DNA from: JAIYDJ01 sp031400505
GTDB taxonomy: Bacteria; Pseudomonadota; Alphaproteobacteria; Rhodobacterales; Rhodobacteraceae
DNA: 64,000 bases
Reading direction: 5' to 3'
NCBI GenBank assembly: GCA_031400505.1
Contig: JANNPZ010000068.1
Coordinates: 62,001-126,000, forward strand
Below the pieces are notes generated by a model. That model did not search any database and was not told the DNA's origin. It was given only the letters and a program-made list of their open reading frames with translations. Positions 50,750 through 58,554 of this stretch are shown here, in pieces. The position numbers were made by a program, and so were the translations under genes. Position 1 is the first letter of the stretch; every line of letters begins with the position of its first letter.

Positions 50750-50834
50750 CAAACCGCCTGGCCCGGCAGATTGCAGCAAGGTCCGACCGGGAACAGCGGT
50801 CAATGCCCCATCGGCTGCTGCCAACCCTGTGAAA

Positions 50835-50865
50835 TTGGGGCGGCGCATTGCTGCGGCCGCCCCAA
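50835..50865. terminator. Hairpin between convergent gabT and the GDSL hydrolase gene
   Basis: TTGGGGCGGC (50835-50844) pairs perfectly with GCCGCCCCAA (50856-50865) around an 11-base loop. T-runs are short on both strands, so it may act as a weak bidirectional terminator or RNA end stabiliser. Confidence 0.55.
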
Positions 50866-50902
50866 ATGATGAACATCGCAATCGCCCGCAACCGAAAGCG
50901 GA

Positions 50903-51880
50903 TCAGATTGCCGAGGTCTTGCCGCAACGCCTGCGTGCAAGCCCGCCAAGCGCCAGCAATGCCATGGCGAGCATTCCGGCCGGCATCGGCACCGGGATGG
51001 GCGCTATGGCGTTGCGCACAACGTCCTGCACGGCCGCGTGGATCACGGCAGTCGGGTGCACGGCATCAAAAAACGCAAGTTGCGACAGTTCCGCCGCCGA
51101 ACACACATAGACTGCCGGAATGACACACGGCGTCGATGTGTTTGTGACCCCGAATTCCGTCGGGTCCGCCAACAGCGCCTGAAACAGCGCGTCGATCCCG
51201 ATTTCGGTCACATTCAGGCCCATCAGGCGCAACTGATCGATCTGTGTGTCAAGTTCTGCATTGAACGCGTCACTGCCAGCGGTTGCATCCCCCACCAGAC
51301 CGGGCGCGAAAGCAGCATAGGCAGGCAGGGATCCAAAATCGGGAAGATTGAAGATCACAAAATCTGCGATCCCGTTGTCATAAAGCGACTTGGCGGCCGC
51401 GCCGACAGCCTGTGCCGCGGCTATGGCCACAGCCTCAACTGCCGCCGTATCGACAAAGCCGATGGCGCCCAACAGATCATTCGCGCCAAACCACAATGCG
51501 GCAAGTGGCGTATCGCCATAGAAGGCAGCCGGCACTGCTGCCGTGAACGTCGCCAGCTGGGACGCCAGATCCGGAATGAAGTCGCCGTTCTCGATTGCCC
51601 GCGCACCGCCGACGGCGAAGTTTGCGCTTGCAAGGCCCTGTGCCGCGAACTCGGCTGTCAGGCCTTCCGCCCAGACAGGACCATTTGAAAACCGACCGTT
51701 GAAATACGGCGGATCGGCGGGGGTTGATCCGCCGGTTGCCGCGAACAGGTTGCCCGGGTCGCTGAGGCTGTCGCCGAAAACGAAGAGACTGCTATAGCCC
51801 TCGACCGTGGCGGCGCTGGCAAAAGATGCACTCAGTGCTATCGCAGCACCGGCTGTGGCGGACAGGAAACGTGATGACAT
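50903..51880 (-). CDS. Secreted SGNH/GDSL hydrolase with VPLPA-CTERM-like sorting tail
   Basis: A 325-residue protein. Signal peptide MSSRFLSATAGAAIALSASFASA is followed by SLFVFGDSLSDPGNLF, block I of GDSL esterases with the catalytic Ser. Gly and Asn of the oxyanion hole are in FAVGGARAIENGD and WFGANDLLGAIG, and the catalytic Asp/His are in FFDAVHPTAVIHAAV. The C-terminus is PIPVPMPAGMLAMALLALGGLARRRC: a short VPxPAG motif, a hydrophobic helix and an Arg cluster, the layout of VPLPA-CTERM/PEP-CTERM exosortase substrates. It is probably an exported ester hydrolase anchored or processed by an exosortase encoded elsewhere. Confidence 0.85.
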   Translation of the reverse strand: MSSRFLSATAGAAIALSASFASAATVEGYSSLFVFGDSLSDPGNLFAATGGSTPADPPYFNGRFSNGPVWAEGLTAEFAAQGLASANFAVGGARAIENGDFIPDLASQLATFTAAVPAAFYGDTPLAALWFGANDLLGAIGFVDTAAVEAVAIAAAQAVGAAAKSLYDNGIADFVIFNLPDFGSLPAYAAFAPGLVGDATAGSDAFNAELDTQIDQLRLMGLNVTEIGIDALFQALLADPTEFGVTNTSTPCVIPAVYVCSAAELSQLAFFDAVHPTAVIHAAVQDVVRNAIAPIPVPMPAGMLAMALLALGGLARRRCGKTSAI

Positions 51881-52153
51881 TTGACCTCCGAAAAAGATGC
51901 GGCACGACTCGACCGATGGGTAAACAATGCGCAGCTCTTCTTGACAGTAATAGTGTCGTAGGTGCCGAATTCGCGCCGTGACGCAAGGTCTTTTCAAGAT
52001 GGATCCGAACCTGCCACGCAAGCCTTTGCACGAACGCGGGTGCAAAGCAGGCGGCGGTTGGTGAAACTGACGCCTTTCGCGCGGGCAAAGAACCCGGTAG
52101 ACCCCTGAAAGTCCCCGGAAAGCCCCCCGGACTCCGCAAGTTTTGAGGCCGTG
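51881..52153. other. Divergent intergenic region between the GDSL hydrolase and bioM
   Basis: 273 bases carrying the promoters of both genes. I looked for the BioR box (TTATCTATAA) known from alphaproteobacterial biotin genes and saw none. Nothing else structured is apparent beyond an AT-rich patch near 51925-51955. Confidence 0.5.
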
Positions 52154-52885
52154 ATGCCCCACCCAATTCCCGGCATCTTGCTCAAGGACGCTGGCCTGCG
52201 GCTGGGCGGCAAGACAATCCTGTCAGGCATCGATCTGGCACTGCACGAGCCGCGCATCGGTATTGTGGGGCGCAACGGGTCGGGCAAGACCACGCTGCTG
52301 CGTCTGATGGCGGGGTTGATTGAACCCACAACCGGCGTCTTGCGGATTTCGGGCCTTGACCCCGCGCGCGACCGCAAGGCGATGCTGGCGGCGGTCGGCA
52401 TCCTGTTCCAGAACCCCGATCATCAGATCCTGTTCCCGACGGTCGATGAAGAGCTTGCTTTCGGACTGATCCAGTCCGGGTTTTCGCGGGCGAAAGCCGC
52501 GCAGACGGTGACAGAGCTTCTAGTCTCCGAAGGACGCAGCCATTGGGCGCACGCCCCGGTAAGCACGCTGAGCCACGGGCAGAAGCATTACCTGTGCCTG
52601 CTGGCCGTGCTGGCGATGGCGCCCGCGACGCTGCTGCTGGACGAACCATTTGCCGGGCTGGACCTGCCGACACAGGCCCGGCTGGCCCGGCGGCTGGCCG
52701 GCTTGTCGCAGCAGGTTATCGTCATCTCGCATGACCCCGCAGCCGTGGCCGGCGCAGATCGGGTTATCTGGCTGGAGGCCGGGCGCATTGCCGCCGACGG
52801 CCCGCCGGGGCCGGTGCTTAGCGCCTTCGCAGAGGCAATGGTCGAGCGGGGAGCGTGCGATGCTGACACTGACCTCGCCGGTTGA
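52154..52885 (+). CDS. bioM: Biotin ECF transporter ATPase BioM
   Basis: A 243-residue ABC ATPase of the energy-coupling-factor type. Walker A is IVGRNGSGKTTLLRLMAGL near residue 39. The ECF-specific Q-loop is ILFQNPDHQILFPTVDEELAFGL, the degenerate signature VSTLSHGQKHYLCLL, Walker B LLLDEPFAGLDLPTQ and the H-loop VISHDP. With BioN it energises the substrate-binding protein BioY. ATG 52154 follows a possible GTG at 52151. The stop overlaps the bioN start by 26 bases. Confidence 0.9.
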   Translation: MPHPIPGILLKDAGLRLGGKTILSGIDLALHEPRIGIVGRNGSGKTTLLRLMAGLIEPTTGVLRISGLDPARDRKAMLAAVGILFQNPDHQILFPTVDEELAFGLIQSGFSRAKAAQTVTELLVSEGRSHWAHAPVSTLSHGQKHYLCLLAVLAMAPATLLLDEPFAGLDLPTQARLARRLAGLSQQVIVISHDPAAVAGADRVIWLEAGRIAADGPPGPVLSAFAEAMVERGACDADTDLAG

Positions 52886-53459
52886 AACGCCGTTGCACGG
52901 CCAGCGGGCCGGGTTGAAACTGGCGCTGCTGTGTGGGTTTACCGTGCTGCTGTTCTGGCTTGATGAACCGATGTCGATGGCCGCCGCTGCCCTGGTTCCG
53001 GCCGGCCTGACGGCACTTGGAGGCACGGTTTTTGCCCGCCATGCCGCCGCGATGCTGCGCCCTTTGTGGCCGTTTGTTCTGCTGCTGGGTCTTTGGCACT
53101 GGTGGAGCGATGACATCGCGCAAGGCCTGACCATCATTTTGCGCCTGATCACCGCGGTTGGCGCCGCCAATCTGGTGACGATGACCACCCGCCTGTCCGA
53201 CATGCTGGAGGTGGTCGAGCGGTTGCTGACCCCCCTTGCCCGTCTTGGCCTGCCACCGCGCCGCGCCGCACTGGTCTTCGCGCTGGTGATCCGGTTCATC
53301 CCGGTTCTGTCCGACCGGATGACGCAAATTGCCGAGGCGCACACCGCCCGGTCGCGCCGCAAACCGCGCTGGCGGGTGCTGGTGCCTGCAACCTTGGCCG
53401 CCCTTGACGATGCCGATCATGTGGCCGAGGCCTTGCGCGCACGCGGCGGTGCAGGATAG
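52860..53459 (+). CDS. bioN: Biotin ECF transporter transmembrane protein BioN
   Basis: A 199-residue membrane protein (CbiQ family) with several hydrophobic helices (LKLALLCGFTVLLFWL, MAAAALVPAGLTALGG, LRPLWPFVLLLGLWHWW). The coupling segments include AARHTARSRRK-like EAHTARSRRKPRWRVLVPATL, the Ala-Arg-Gly/Ser type motif that contacts the ATPase. It transmits ATP energy to BioY. It overlaps bioM by 26 bases, and bioY follows after 22 bases. Confidence 0.88.
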   Translation: MLTLTSPVETPLHGQRAGLKLALLCGFTVLLFWLDEPMSMAAAALVPAGLTALGGTVFARHAAAMLRPLWPFVLLLGLWHWWSDDIAQGLTIILRLITAVGAANLVTMTTRLSDMLEVVERLLTPLARLGLPPRRAALVFALVIRFIPVLSDRMTQIAEAHTARSRRKPRWRVLVPATLAALDDADHVAEALRARGGAG

Positions 53460-53481
53460 ACCGTGCAAAAGAGGAGAGACA

Positions 53482-54024
53482 ATGGAACGCAACCTGACCC
53501 ATATCGCCCTGTTCGCAGCCCTGGTGGCCGTGCTGGGGCTGGTGCCACCGATCATGCTGGGGTCGGGCGTGCCGATCACGGCGCAGTCACTGGGCATCAT
53601 GCTGTGCGGCACCGTGCTGGGGGCGCGCAAAGGGGCGCTGGCTGTCTTGGTGTTTCTGGCGCTGGTGGCGGTGGGCCTGCCGATCCTGTCGGGCGGGCGT
53701 GGCGGTTTGGGCGTGTTTGCCGGGCCGTCGGTCGGGTTTCTGGTAGGCTTTCCGGTTGCGGCCTTTGTGGCGGGGCTGGTGGTGGAACGCTGGACAGCAC
53801 CTGTCGGGCTGGCCGCCGGGGTCGGGGCGGCGCTTGGCGGGGTGGTCGTGCTTTATGCCTTCGGCATTCCGGGAATGGCCGCGGTGCTGGGCAAGACCCT
53901 GCCCGAGGCTGCGGCCCTGATCACCGCCTATCTGCCCGGCGACGCGATCAAGGTCGTGCTGGCCGGACTGATCACACGCGGCATCGCCCAGATGCGCCCC
54001 GGCGCGCTGATGTCGCGGCCCTAA
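53482..54024 (+). CDS. bioY: Biotin-binding S component BioY
   Basis: A 180-residue protein of six membrane helices: IALFAALVAVLGLVPPIML, GVPITAQSLGIMLCGTVLGARKGALAVLVFLALVAVGLPIL, GGRGGLGVFAGPSVGFLVGFPVAAFVAGL and TLPEAAALITAYLPGDAIKVVLAG. The GGRGGLGVFAGPSxGFL and YLPGDxxK signatures are the BioY biotin-binding elements. It imports biotin, the cofactor of PccA encoded at 30 kb. AGAGGAGAGA precedes the ATG. Its stop codon overlaps that of the convergent thiolase gene. Confidence 0.93.
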   Translation: MERNLTHIALFAALVAVLGLVPPIMLGSGVPITAQSLGIMLCGTVLGARKGALAVLVFLALVAVGLPILSGGRGGLGVFAGPSVGFLVGFPVAAFVAGLVVERWTAPVGLAAGVGAALGGVVVLYAFGIPGMAAVLGKTLPEAAALITAYLPGDAIKVVLAGLITRGIAQMRPGALMSRP

Positions 54025-55076
54025 GCCTCGAGGATCAGCGCCGTCCCGACGCCCCCGGCGGCCGCAATGGCAGCCAACCCCCGGCCGGTTTTCAGCTGAT
54101 GATACAGGCGCACGGCAAGGATAGCCCCCGATGCGCCAATCGGATGCCCGCGCGCAAGCGCCCCGCCCCCCGGATTCACGATAGCAGGATCAATCCCCGC
54201 CCCTTGCACGCAGGCGATGGCCTGCACTGCATAGGCCTCCATCACCTCGGCAACGGCCACCCCCCACGCGCCACCCACCGCCGCAATCGCAGGCAGTGGA
54301 GAAAGCCCGGGCTGCATGGGGTCACCCCCCACCGTAGCGCCCGCCACAATGCGCAGGCCGCGCCCGCGCGGGGTGGCACAAACCACTACGAACGCGGCCC
54401 CATCCGCCGCAACGGCTGCATTGGCCGCTGTAATGGTGCCAATGATCGGCCTCGCGCGCGCCGCGACACCCATCGTCAACCGCCGCGCAAAAGCATCCCG
54501 CAGCAGCCCACCAACCGGCACAATTTCCGCCCCCGGATCCGCCCGCAGTGCCCGCGCGTGACTGTCCACCGCCCACAGATCCTGCGCGGCACGCGAAATC
54601 CCCAAGGCCTGCGCCAACGCCTCTGCCGCCTCGGCCATGCCCGGATCGCGGTCCGGCCAGGGCGTGAACGGCGCCTGATCATAGGGCACCGCCGCCCCGC
54701 CCGCAGGATCGGTGCGCAGCCGCAAGGGCCTGCGCGAATAACTCTCGATCCCGCCCGCCACCACGATCCGCGCCGCCCCACTGCCCACCAGCGCACGCGC
54801 CAGCAGCACGGCATCCAACCCCCCCGCGCATTGCCGGTCGATGCTCAGCCCACCCACATGCCCCAGCCCCGCCGCCAATGCCACCCGCCGCGCCGGATTG
54901 CCCCCGGCCCCCAAGGCGTTGGCGACGATCACCTCGTCCACCTCACCCGGATCAACCCCGCAATCCGCCAAGGCCGCCAGCAACACCGGCGCGCCCAACG
55001 CCTCGATCGACAGACCCGCAAATGCCCCCCCGCGCGGCACCACCGCAGAGCGTTTGGCAGCGATGACAAAACTCAC
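54021..55076 (-). CDS. Thiolase-family protein with altered active site (YhfS-like)
   Basis: A 351-residue thiolase, shorter than the usual 390. The nucleophilic Cys is present (SIDRQCAGGLDAV) and so is the His motif GALARGHPIGASGA. However, the usual NEAFA Asn motif reads EVMEAYAVQ (Asn to Met) and the C-terminal Cys motif CxGGG reads AAAGGVG (Cys to Ala), so the second acid/base residue is missing. GTG 55076 overlaps the stop of the upstream acyl-CoA ligase gene as GTGA, fixing the start. It lies next to bioY, reminiscent of Bacillus yhfS in the biotin-controlled bioY paralogue operon. Condensing activity is uncertain. Confidence 0.8.
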   Translation of the reverse strand: MSFVIAAKRSAVVPRGGAFAGLSIEALGAPVLLAALADCGVDPGEVDEVIVANALGAGGNPARRVALAAGLGHVGGLSIDRQCAGGLDAVLLARALVGSGAARIVVAGGIESYSRRPLRLRTDPAGGAAVPYDQAPFTPWPDRDPGMAEAAEALAQALGISRAAQDLWAVDSHARALRADPGAEIVPVGGLLRDAFARRLTMGVAARARPIIGTITAANAAVAADGAAFVVVCATPRGRGLRIVAGATVGGDPMQPGLSPLPAIAAVGGAWGVAVAEVMEAYAVQAIACVQGAGIDPAIVNPGGGALARGHPIGASGAILAVRLYHQLKTGRGLAAIAAAGGVGTALILEA

Positions 55077-56203
55077 ACCCGCACCGCCAAAGCGGCAAGT
55101 TCGGTCTTGCCAGACGGCAAGATGGGCCAGTCGCGCACCCAGATCACCGCACGCGGGGCGGCAAGCGCCCCGAAGCGCCCCCGCACCGCTGCCAGCAAGG
55201 CCGCCTCGCACCCCGGATCCCCCTGCACGACCGCCACCAGAACCATCCCCCGCAACCGATCCGAACGCGGCAGGACGGCCACCTGTTCGACCCCCGGAAA
55301 CCCGGCCAGAAACACTTCGATTTCTTCGGGAAACACGTTCTGCGCGGCCACCGTCACTATCCGCCCCGCCCGCCCCGACAGATAGAGATAGCCCTCCTCC
55401 AGCCGCCCCATCTCCCCCACCGACACCCAGCCATCGCGCCAAACCGCGGGCCCCATAGCCCCGGCATAACCGGAAAACAGATACGGGCTGCGCACCCAGA
55501 TCGCCCCGTCCTCTACCGCAATCTCGACCCCCGGATAGGCGCGCCCCACCGACCCTTCGGGCGTGGCCGCATCGGCCAGCGTGATGAAACTGGTCTCTGC
55601 CGCCCCGTAGAACTCGCGCAGATCGCAGCCCGGCGCGACCCGCGCCAACCCCGCCCGCAACCCGGCATCCACCCGTGCCCCCCCGATCAGCGCCAGACGC
55701 AAATCCGGCAGCAGAACACCTGAGGCCACCAGCAAACGCACCTGAACCGGCGAGGCATAAAGCACCTCGATCCGCCGCTGCGCCAAAGCCTGCGCCTGCC
55801 TGTCCGGGCGCAGCCCGTCCAAAAGATGCACCTCGGCCCCCAGACAGACCGCTTCGACAGCACCATATAGTGCCAAGGACTGCACCAGCTGGCCGGGAAT
55901 TGCGACGCGAACCCCCGGCCCGATCCCGAACATCGCGGCATGGATGGCAAAGCTGGACTGCCAACTGGCGAACCCCCGCGAGATCCGGCGCGGCTCGCCC
56001 GACGACCCCGCCGTCAGGGTCTCGAACCCCAAAACCGGCACCTCACCCTCCCCACCGATCCGAAAACACCCCGCAGCAAAGGCCTGCGCCAATGCCAGCC
56101 CCGCTGGACGCGGCGCGATCACGCCACCCGCCCGCGCCGCCGGCAGCACCCCCTGTTCCGCCGCATCAAACACTCGCGCCGCCGGATGCCAGCAAAAGCC
56201 CAC
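55073..56203 (-). CDS. Short AMP-dependent acyl-CoA ligase (YhfT-like)
   Basis: A 376-residue adenylate-forming enzyme, lacking about 100 N-terminal residues compared with standard acyl-CoA synthetases. Core motifs are ETLTAGSSGEPRRISRG (P-loop-like A3), REFYGAAETSFITL (A5), VWRDGWVSVGEMGRLEEGYLYLSGRAGRI (A7/A8 hinge) and LPSGKTELAAL (A10 catalytic Lys). It should activate a carboxylate to its CoA thioester or acyl-adenylate. GTG 56203 (VGFCWHPAAR) is proposed as the start. It is coupled to the thiolase gene (GTGA) and beside bioMNY, recalling Bacillus yhfT. The substrate may be a biotin-related or pimelate-like acid, which is conjecture. Confidence 0.78.
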   Translation of the reverse strand: MGFCWHPAARVFDAAEQGVLPAARAGGVIAPRPAGLALAQAFAAGCFRIGGEGEVPVLGFETLTAGSSGEPRRISRGFASWQSSFAIHAAMFGIGPGVRVAIPGQLVQSLALYGAVEAVCLGAEVHLLDGLRPDRQAQALAQRRIEVLYASPVQVRLLVASGVLLPDLRLALIGGARVDAGLRAGLARVAPGCDLREFYGAAETSFITLADAATPEGSVGRAYPGVEIAVEDGAIWVRSPYLFSGYAGAMGPAVWRDGWVSVGEMGRLEEGYLYLSGRAGRIVTVAAQNVFPEEIEVFLAGFPGVEQVAVLPRSDRLRGMVLVAVVQGDPGCEAALLAAVRGRFGALAAPRAVIWVRDWPILPSGKTELAALAVRV

Positions 56204-56214
56204 CCGATCCCCCG

Positions 56215-56246
56215 TTCTTCTCTGCCCAAATATCCCCGCCGGAGGC
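56215..56246 (-). repeat. Intergenic repeat-like motif, copy B
   Basis: On the minus strand GCCTCCGGCGGGGATATTTG followed by GGCAGAGAAGAA. It shares the GATATTT core and the AGAnGAA end with copy A at 27024-27053. It lies in the gap between the aldolase stop and the ligase start, where it could serve as part of the leader. Confidence 0.4.
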
Positions 56247-56253
56247 TCCGACC

Positions 56254-57018
56254 TCAGTCCCCCCGAAATGCCGCCGCAAGGTCCCGTGCCGCCTTGGCCA
56301 GCAACACCAGATCCACCCCCACGGCGGTAAACCGGCTGCCCCAACCGATGCAGGATCGCGCAAATCCCTGATCCAGCGTCAGTATCCCGGCCGCTTTGCC
56401 GGTCGCCGCAATCCGGCGCAGCGCGTCTTCGATGGCCGCAACCACCGCCGGATGGCTCAATTGCCCCGGACACCCCATGGTCGCCGACAAATCCGCAGGC
56501 CCGATGAACAGCCCGTCAACCCCGTCCACCGCCGCAATCGCCTCTATCAACGGCAGGGTCGCGGCCGTTTCTACCTGAACCAGCAGGCACAACTCTTCCT
56601 CGGCCCGCGCCACGTAATCCCTCGCGGCTCCATAGCGGGTGGCGCGCGTCATGCCCCCCATCCCCCGGATGCCGCGCGGCGGATACCGCATCGCCTCGAC
56701 CGCGCGCTGCGCCTCCTCGACGGTCTGGACGTAAGGAACCATGATAGTCTGTGCCCCCAGATCGAGCACCCGTTTGATCAGCACTGCGTCATTTGCCGCA
56801 ATCCGCACCACCGCAGACACCGGATACCCCGCCATCGCCTGCATCATGCCCATCACATCGGGCAGGTCGGTCAGCGAGTGTTCGGTGTCGATCAGCAGCC
56901 AGTCGAACCCCGCCCCGGCCAGCATCTCTGCCACCACCGGGCCCGGTATCGTGTTCCACAGCCCGATCTGCTGCCGACCCTCTGCCAGGGCCTGTTTGAA
57001 CGCGTTCTTGGGCAGCAT
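56254..57018 (-). CDS. HpcH/HpaI-family aldolase
   Basis: A 254-residue class II pyruvate aldolase. Motifs are LWNTIPGPVVAEMLAGAGFDWLLIDTEHS (catalytic His), ANDAVLIKRVLDLGAQTIMVPYVQTVEEA, RGIRGMG, QVETAATLPLIEAI (metal Glu) and GLFIGPADLSATMG (metal Asp). Such enzymes cleave 4-hydroxy-2-oxoacids such as 4-hydroxy-2-oxoheptanedioate to pyruvate and a semialdehyde. ATG 57018 shares a base with the aroQ stop; GTG 57021 is an alternative. It lies 50 bases upstream of the ligase gene on the same strand. Confidence 0.87.
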   Translation of the reverse strand: MLPKNAFKQALAEGRQQIGLWNTIPGPVVAEMLAGAGFDWLLIDTEHSLTDLPDVMGMMQAMAGYPVSAVVRIAANDAVLIKRVLDLGAQTIMVPYVQTVEEAQRAVEAMRYPPRGIRGMGGMTRATRYGAARDYVARAEEELCLLVQVETAATLPLIEAIAAVDGVDGLFIGPADLSATMGCPGQLSHPAVVAAIEDALRRIAATGKAAGILTLDQGFARSCIGWGSRFTAVGVDLVLLAKAARDLAAAFRGD

Positions 57019-57461
57019 CACATCCCCCCGATCAGGCTGGCCATCCGGCGCAATGCCAGCAGATACCCCTCGACGCCAAAGCCGGCGATCACTCCTTCCG
57101 CCCGAAGACTGATATAGGACTGATGCCGAAACGCCTCGCGCTTGTGGATGTTGCTGATATGCACTTCCAGCACCGGACCATCAAAGGCGTTCAGCGCATC
57201 CAGAATGGCAATCGATGTATGGCTGAAAGCCCCGGGGTTGATAATGATGCCCATAGCCTTGCTGCGCGCTTCTTGAATCCAGTCTACCAGCGCGCCTTCA
57301 TGATTGGACTGCAGCAACCGGATCGTCAGGCCGAAATCTTCGGCCAGTGCTGCGGCGGCTTCGCCAACATCCTCCAGCGTTTGTGCGCCATAAATTTCGG
57401 GTTGTCGCTGCCCCAACAAATTCAGGTTCGGGCCATTCAGGATGTAGATCGGCTTTTTCAC
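57018..57461 (-). CDS. aroQ: Type II 3-dehydroquinate dehydratase
   Basis: A 147-residue AroQ. Signatures are YILNGPNLNLLGQRQPEIYG (catalytic Arg and Tyr loop), LLQSNHEGALVDWIQEA, INPGAFSHTSIAI (substrate phosphate-like pocket) and EVHISNIHKREAFRHQSYIS (catalytic His). It dehydrates 3-dehydroquinate in the shikimate pathway as a dodecamer. GTG 57461 with AAGGA about 9 bases upstream gives the typical length; the ATG at 57515 would add 18 unlike residues. It overlaps the aldolase start by one base, so the two are coupled although their pathways differ. Confidence 0.93.
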   Translation of the reverse strand: MKKPIYILNGPNLNLLGQRQPEIYGAQTLEDVGEAAAALAEDFGLTIRLLQSNHEGALVDWIQEARSKAMGIIINPGAFSHTSIAILDALNAFDGPVLEVHISNIHKREAFRHQSYISLRAEGVIAGFGVEGYLLALRRMASLIGGM

Positions 57462-57599
57462 GGTTGCGGGTCCTTGCTGCGACCCTGTCAGCTTAGCGGA
57501 ACCAGCGCGCGCCACAACCCCGTTGCAACCAGATGCTTTTCGGTTCCTGACGGTCCCTCAGCGCCGCCGATGCGCGACGGTCACGGAGCAAAGAGGCCC

Positions 57600-58466
57600 C
57601 TATGCCACCTTTTCCAGCGCAAGTTCTGGTACAAGCCCGAGGGCCCGCACCACCTTCTGCGTCAGGTGCGGCCGGTTCAGCGTGTAGAAGTGCAAGTCCT
57701 GAACCCCGCCTTCGATCAGCCGCGTGCACAGGGTCGTGCATTGGGTCAGGGCCAGCAATTCCTCGCGCCCGTCGCGGGCCGCCATAGTGAACGCCTCGTC
57801 CAGACGTGCCGGAACCTTGGTGCCGCAGCGCGCGGCGAACCGCTTGGTTCCCGCCCAGCTTTGGATTGGCAGGATGCCCGGAATGACGGGTGCGTTGATC
57901 CCCGCCGCGGCACAGGCGTCACGGAACCGAAAGAACGTGTCGGCGTCAAAGAAGAACTGGGTGATCGCGCTGGTTGCCCCGGCGTCAATCTTGCGCGCAA
58001 GATGGCGCACATCGGCCCGGGCATCGGCTGCGTCGGGGTGCGGTTCGGGATAGGCACCAACGCGGATCTTGAACTTTCCGGTTTCCGCCAGTGCTGCCAC
58101 CAGATCGACCGATGACGCAAAACCATCTGGATGTGCTGTGAACCGATCCCGCCCTTTGGGCGCATCGCCGCGCAGGGCCACAATCTCGGTCACGCCAACT
58201 TCGGCATAGGCGGCGGCAATCTCCAGCGTTTCGGCGCGGGTTGCATCGACGCAGGTCAGATGCGCTGCAACTGGCAATCCGTAATTGCGATGGATCGCGG
58301 CACCCGCATCCCGGGTCAGTTTGCGGGTGGCACCGCCCGCGCCATAGGTCACCGACACGAAGCTTGGGTCAAGCACTGCCAGCGCCTGAACGGTTTCCCA
58401 CAGCTTGAACGACGCATCAAGGTTCTGCGGCGGGAAGAATTCGAAGGAAACGCGCGGTACGGACAT
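57600..58466 (-). CDS. metF: Methylenetetrahydrofolate reductase
   Basis: A 288-residue FAD-dependent reductase with a TIM barrel. It starts MSVPRVSFEFFPPQ (catalytic Glu). SFVSVTYGAGGATR and AHLTCVDATR bind FAD, IVALRGDAPKG and VGAYPEPHPDA follow, and ATSAITQFFFDADTFFRFRD contains the Gln of the folate site. It reduces 5,10-methylene-THF to 5-methyl-THF for methionine synthesis. CAGGAG precedes the ATG at 58466. It is divergent from a MetR-type LysR regulator, whose product probably controls it. Confidence 0.94.
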   Translation of the reverse strand: MSVPRVSFEFFPPQNLDASFKLWETVQALAVLDPSFVSVTYGAGGATRKLTRDAGAAIHRNYGLPVAAHLTCVDATRAETLEIAAAYAEVGVTEIVALRGDAPKGRDRFTAHPDGFASSVDLVAALAETGKFKIRVGAYPEPHPDAADARADVRHLARKIDAGATSAITQFFFDADTFFRFRDACAAAGINAPVIPGILPIQSWAGTKRFAARCGTKVPARLDEAFTMAARDGREELLALTQCTTLCTRLIEGGVQDLHFYTLNRPHLTQKVVRALGLVPELALEKVA

Positions 58467-58554
58467 GGCAGTGCTCCTGTTGGTACCCTCTTGTCCCACG
58501 GTTTCGAATGTGAGAAAAATTAATATCTTTCACGATGATAATGAGGTTTGTCGC
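58467..58554. promoter_or_regulatory. Shared metF/metR control region
   Basis: 88 bases, unusually AT-rich for this genome in the centre. GTGA (58510-58513) and TTTCAC (58528-58533) form an imperfect inverted pair around AATTAATATC. It does not match a strict TGAA-N5-TTCA MetR box, so the operator assignment rests mainly on the divergent metF/metR arrangement. Confidence 0.4.

Noticed and set aside
51881..52153. BioR operator upstream of bioM
   Set aside because: I searched by eye for TTATCTATAA or close variants and found none, so no biotin-regulator site is claimed.
53463..55385. A 640-codon plus-strand ORF over bioY, the thiolase and the ligase
   Set aside because: Its translation is low-complexity Arg/Pro/His-rich and it overlaps three genes with clear family motifs.
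54021..55964. N-terminally extended thiolase frame starting at 55964
   Set aside because: The extra residues are Gly/Arg-rich and overlap the ligase in another frame; the GTGA overlap at 55073-55076 fixes the thiolase start.
58510..58533. Strict MetR box between metF and metR
   Set aside because: The inverted pair has mismatches and does not fit TGAA-N5-TTCA; only the general control region is reported.
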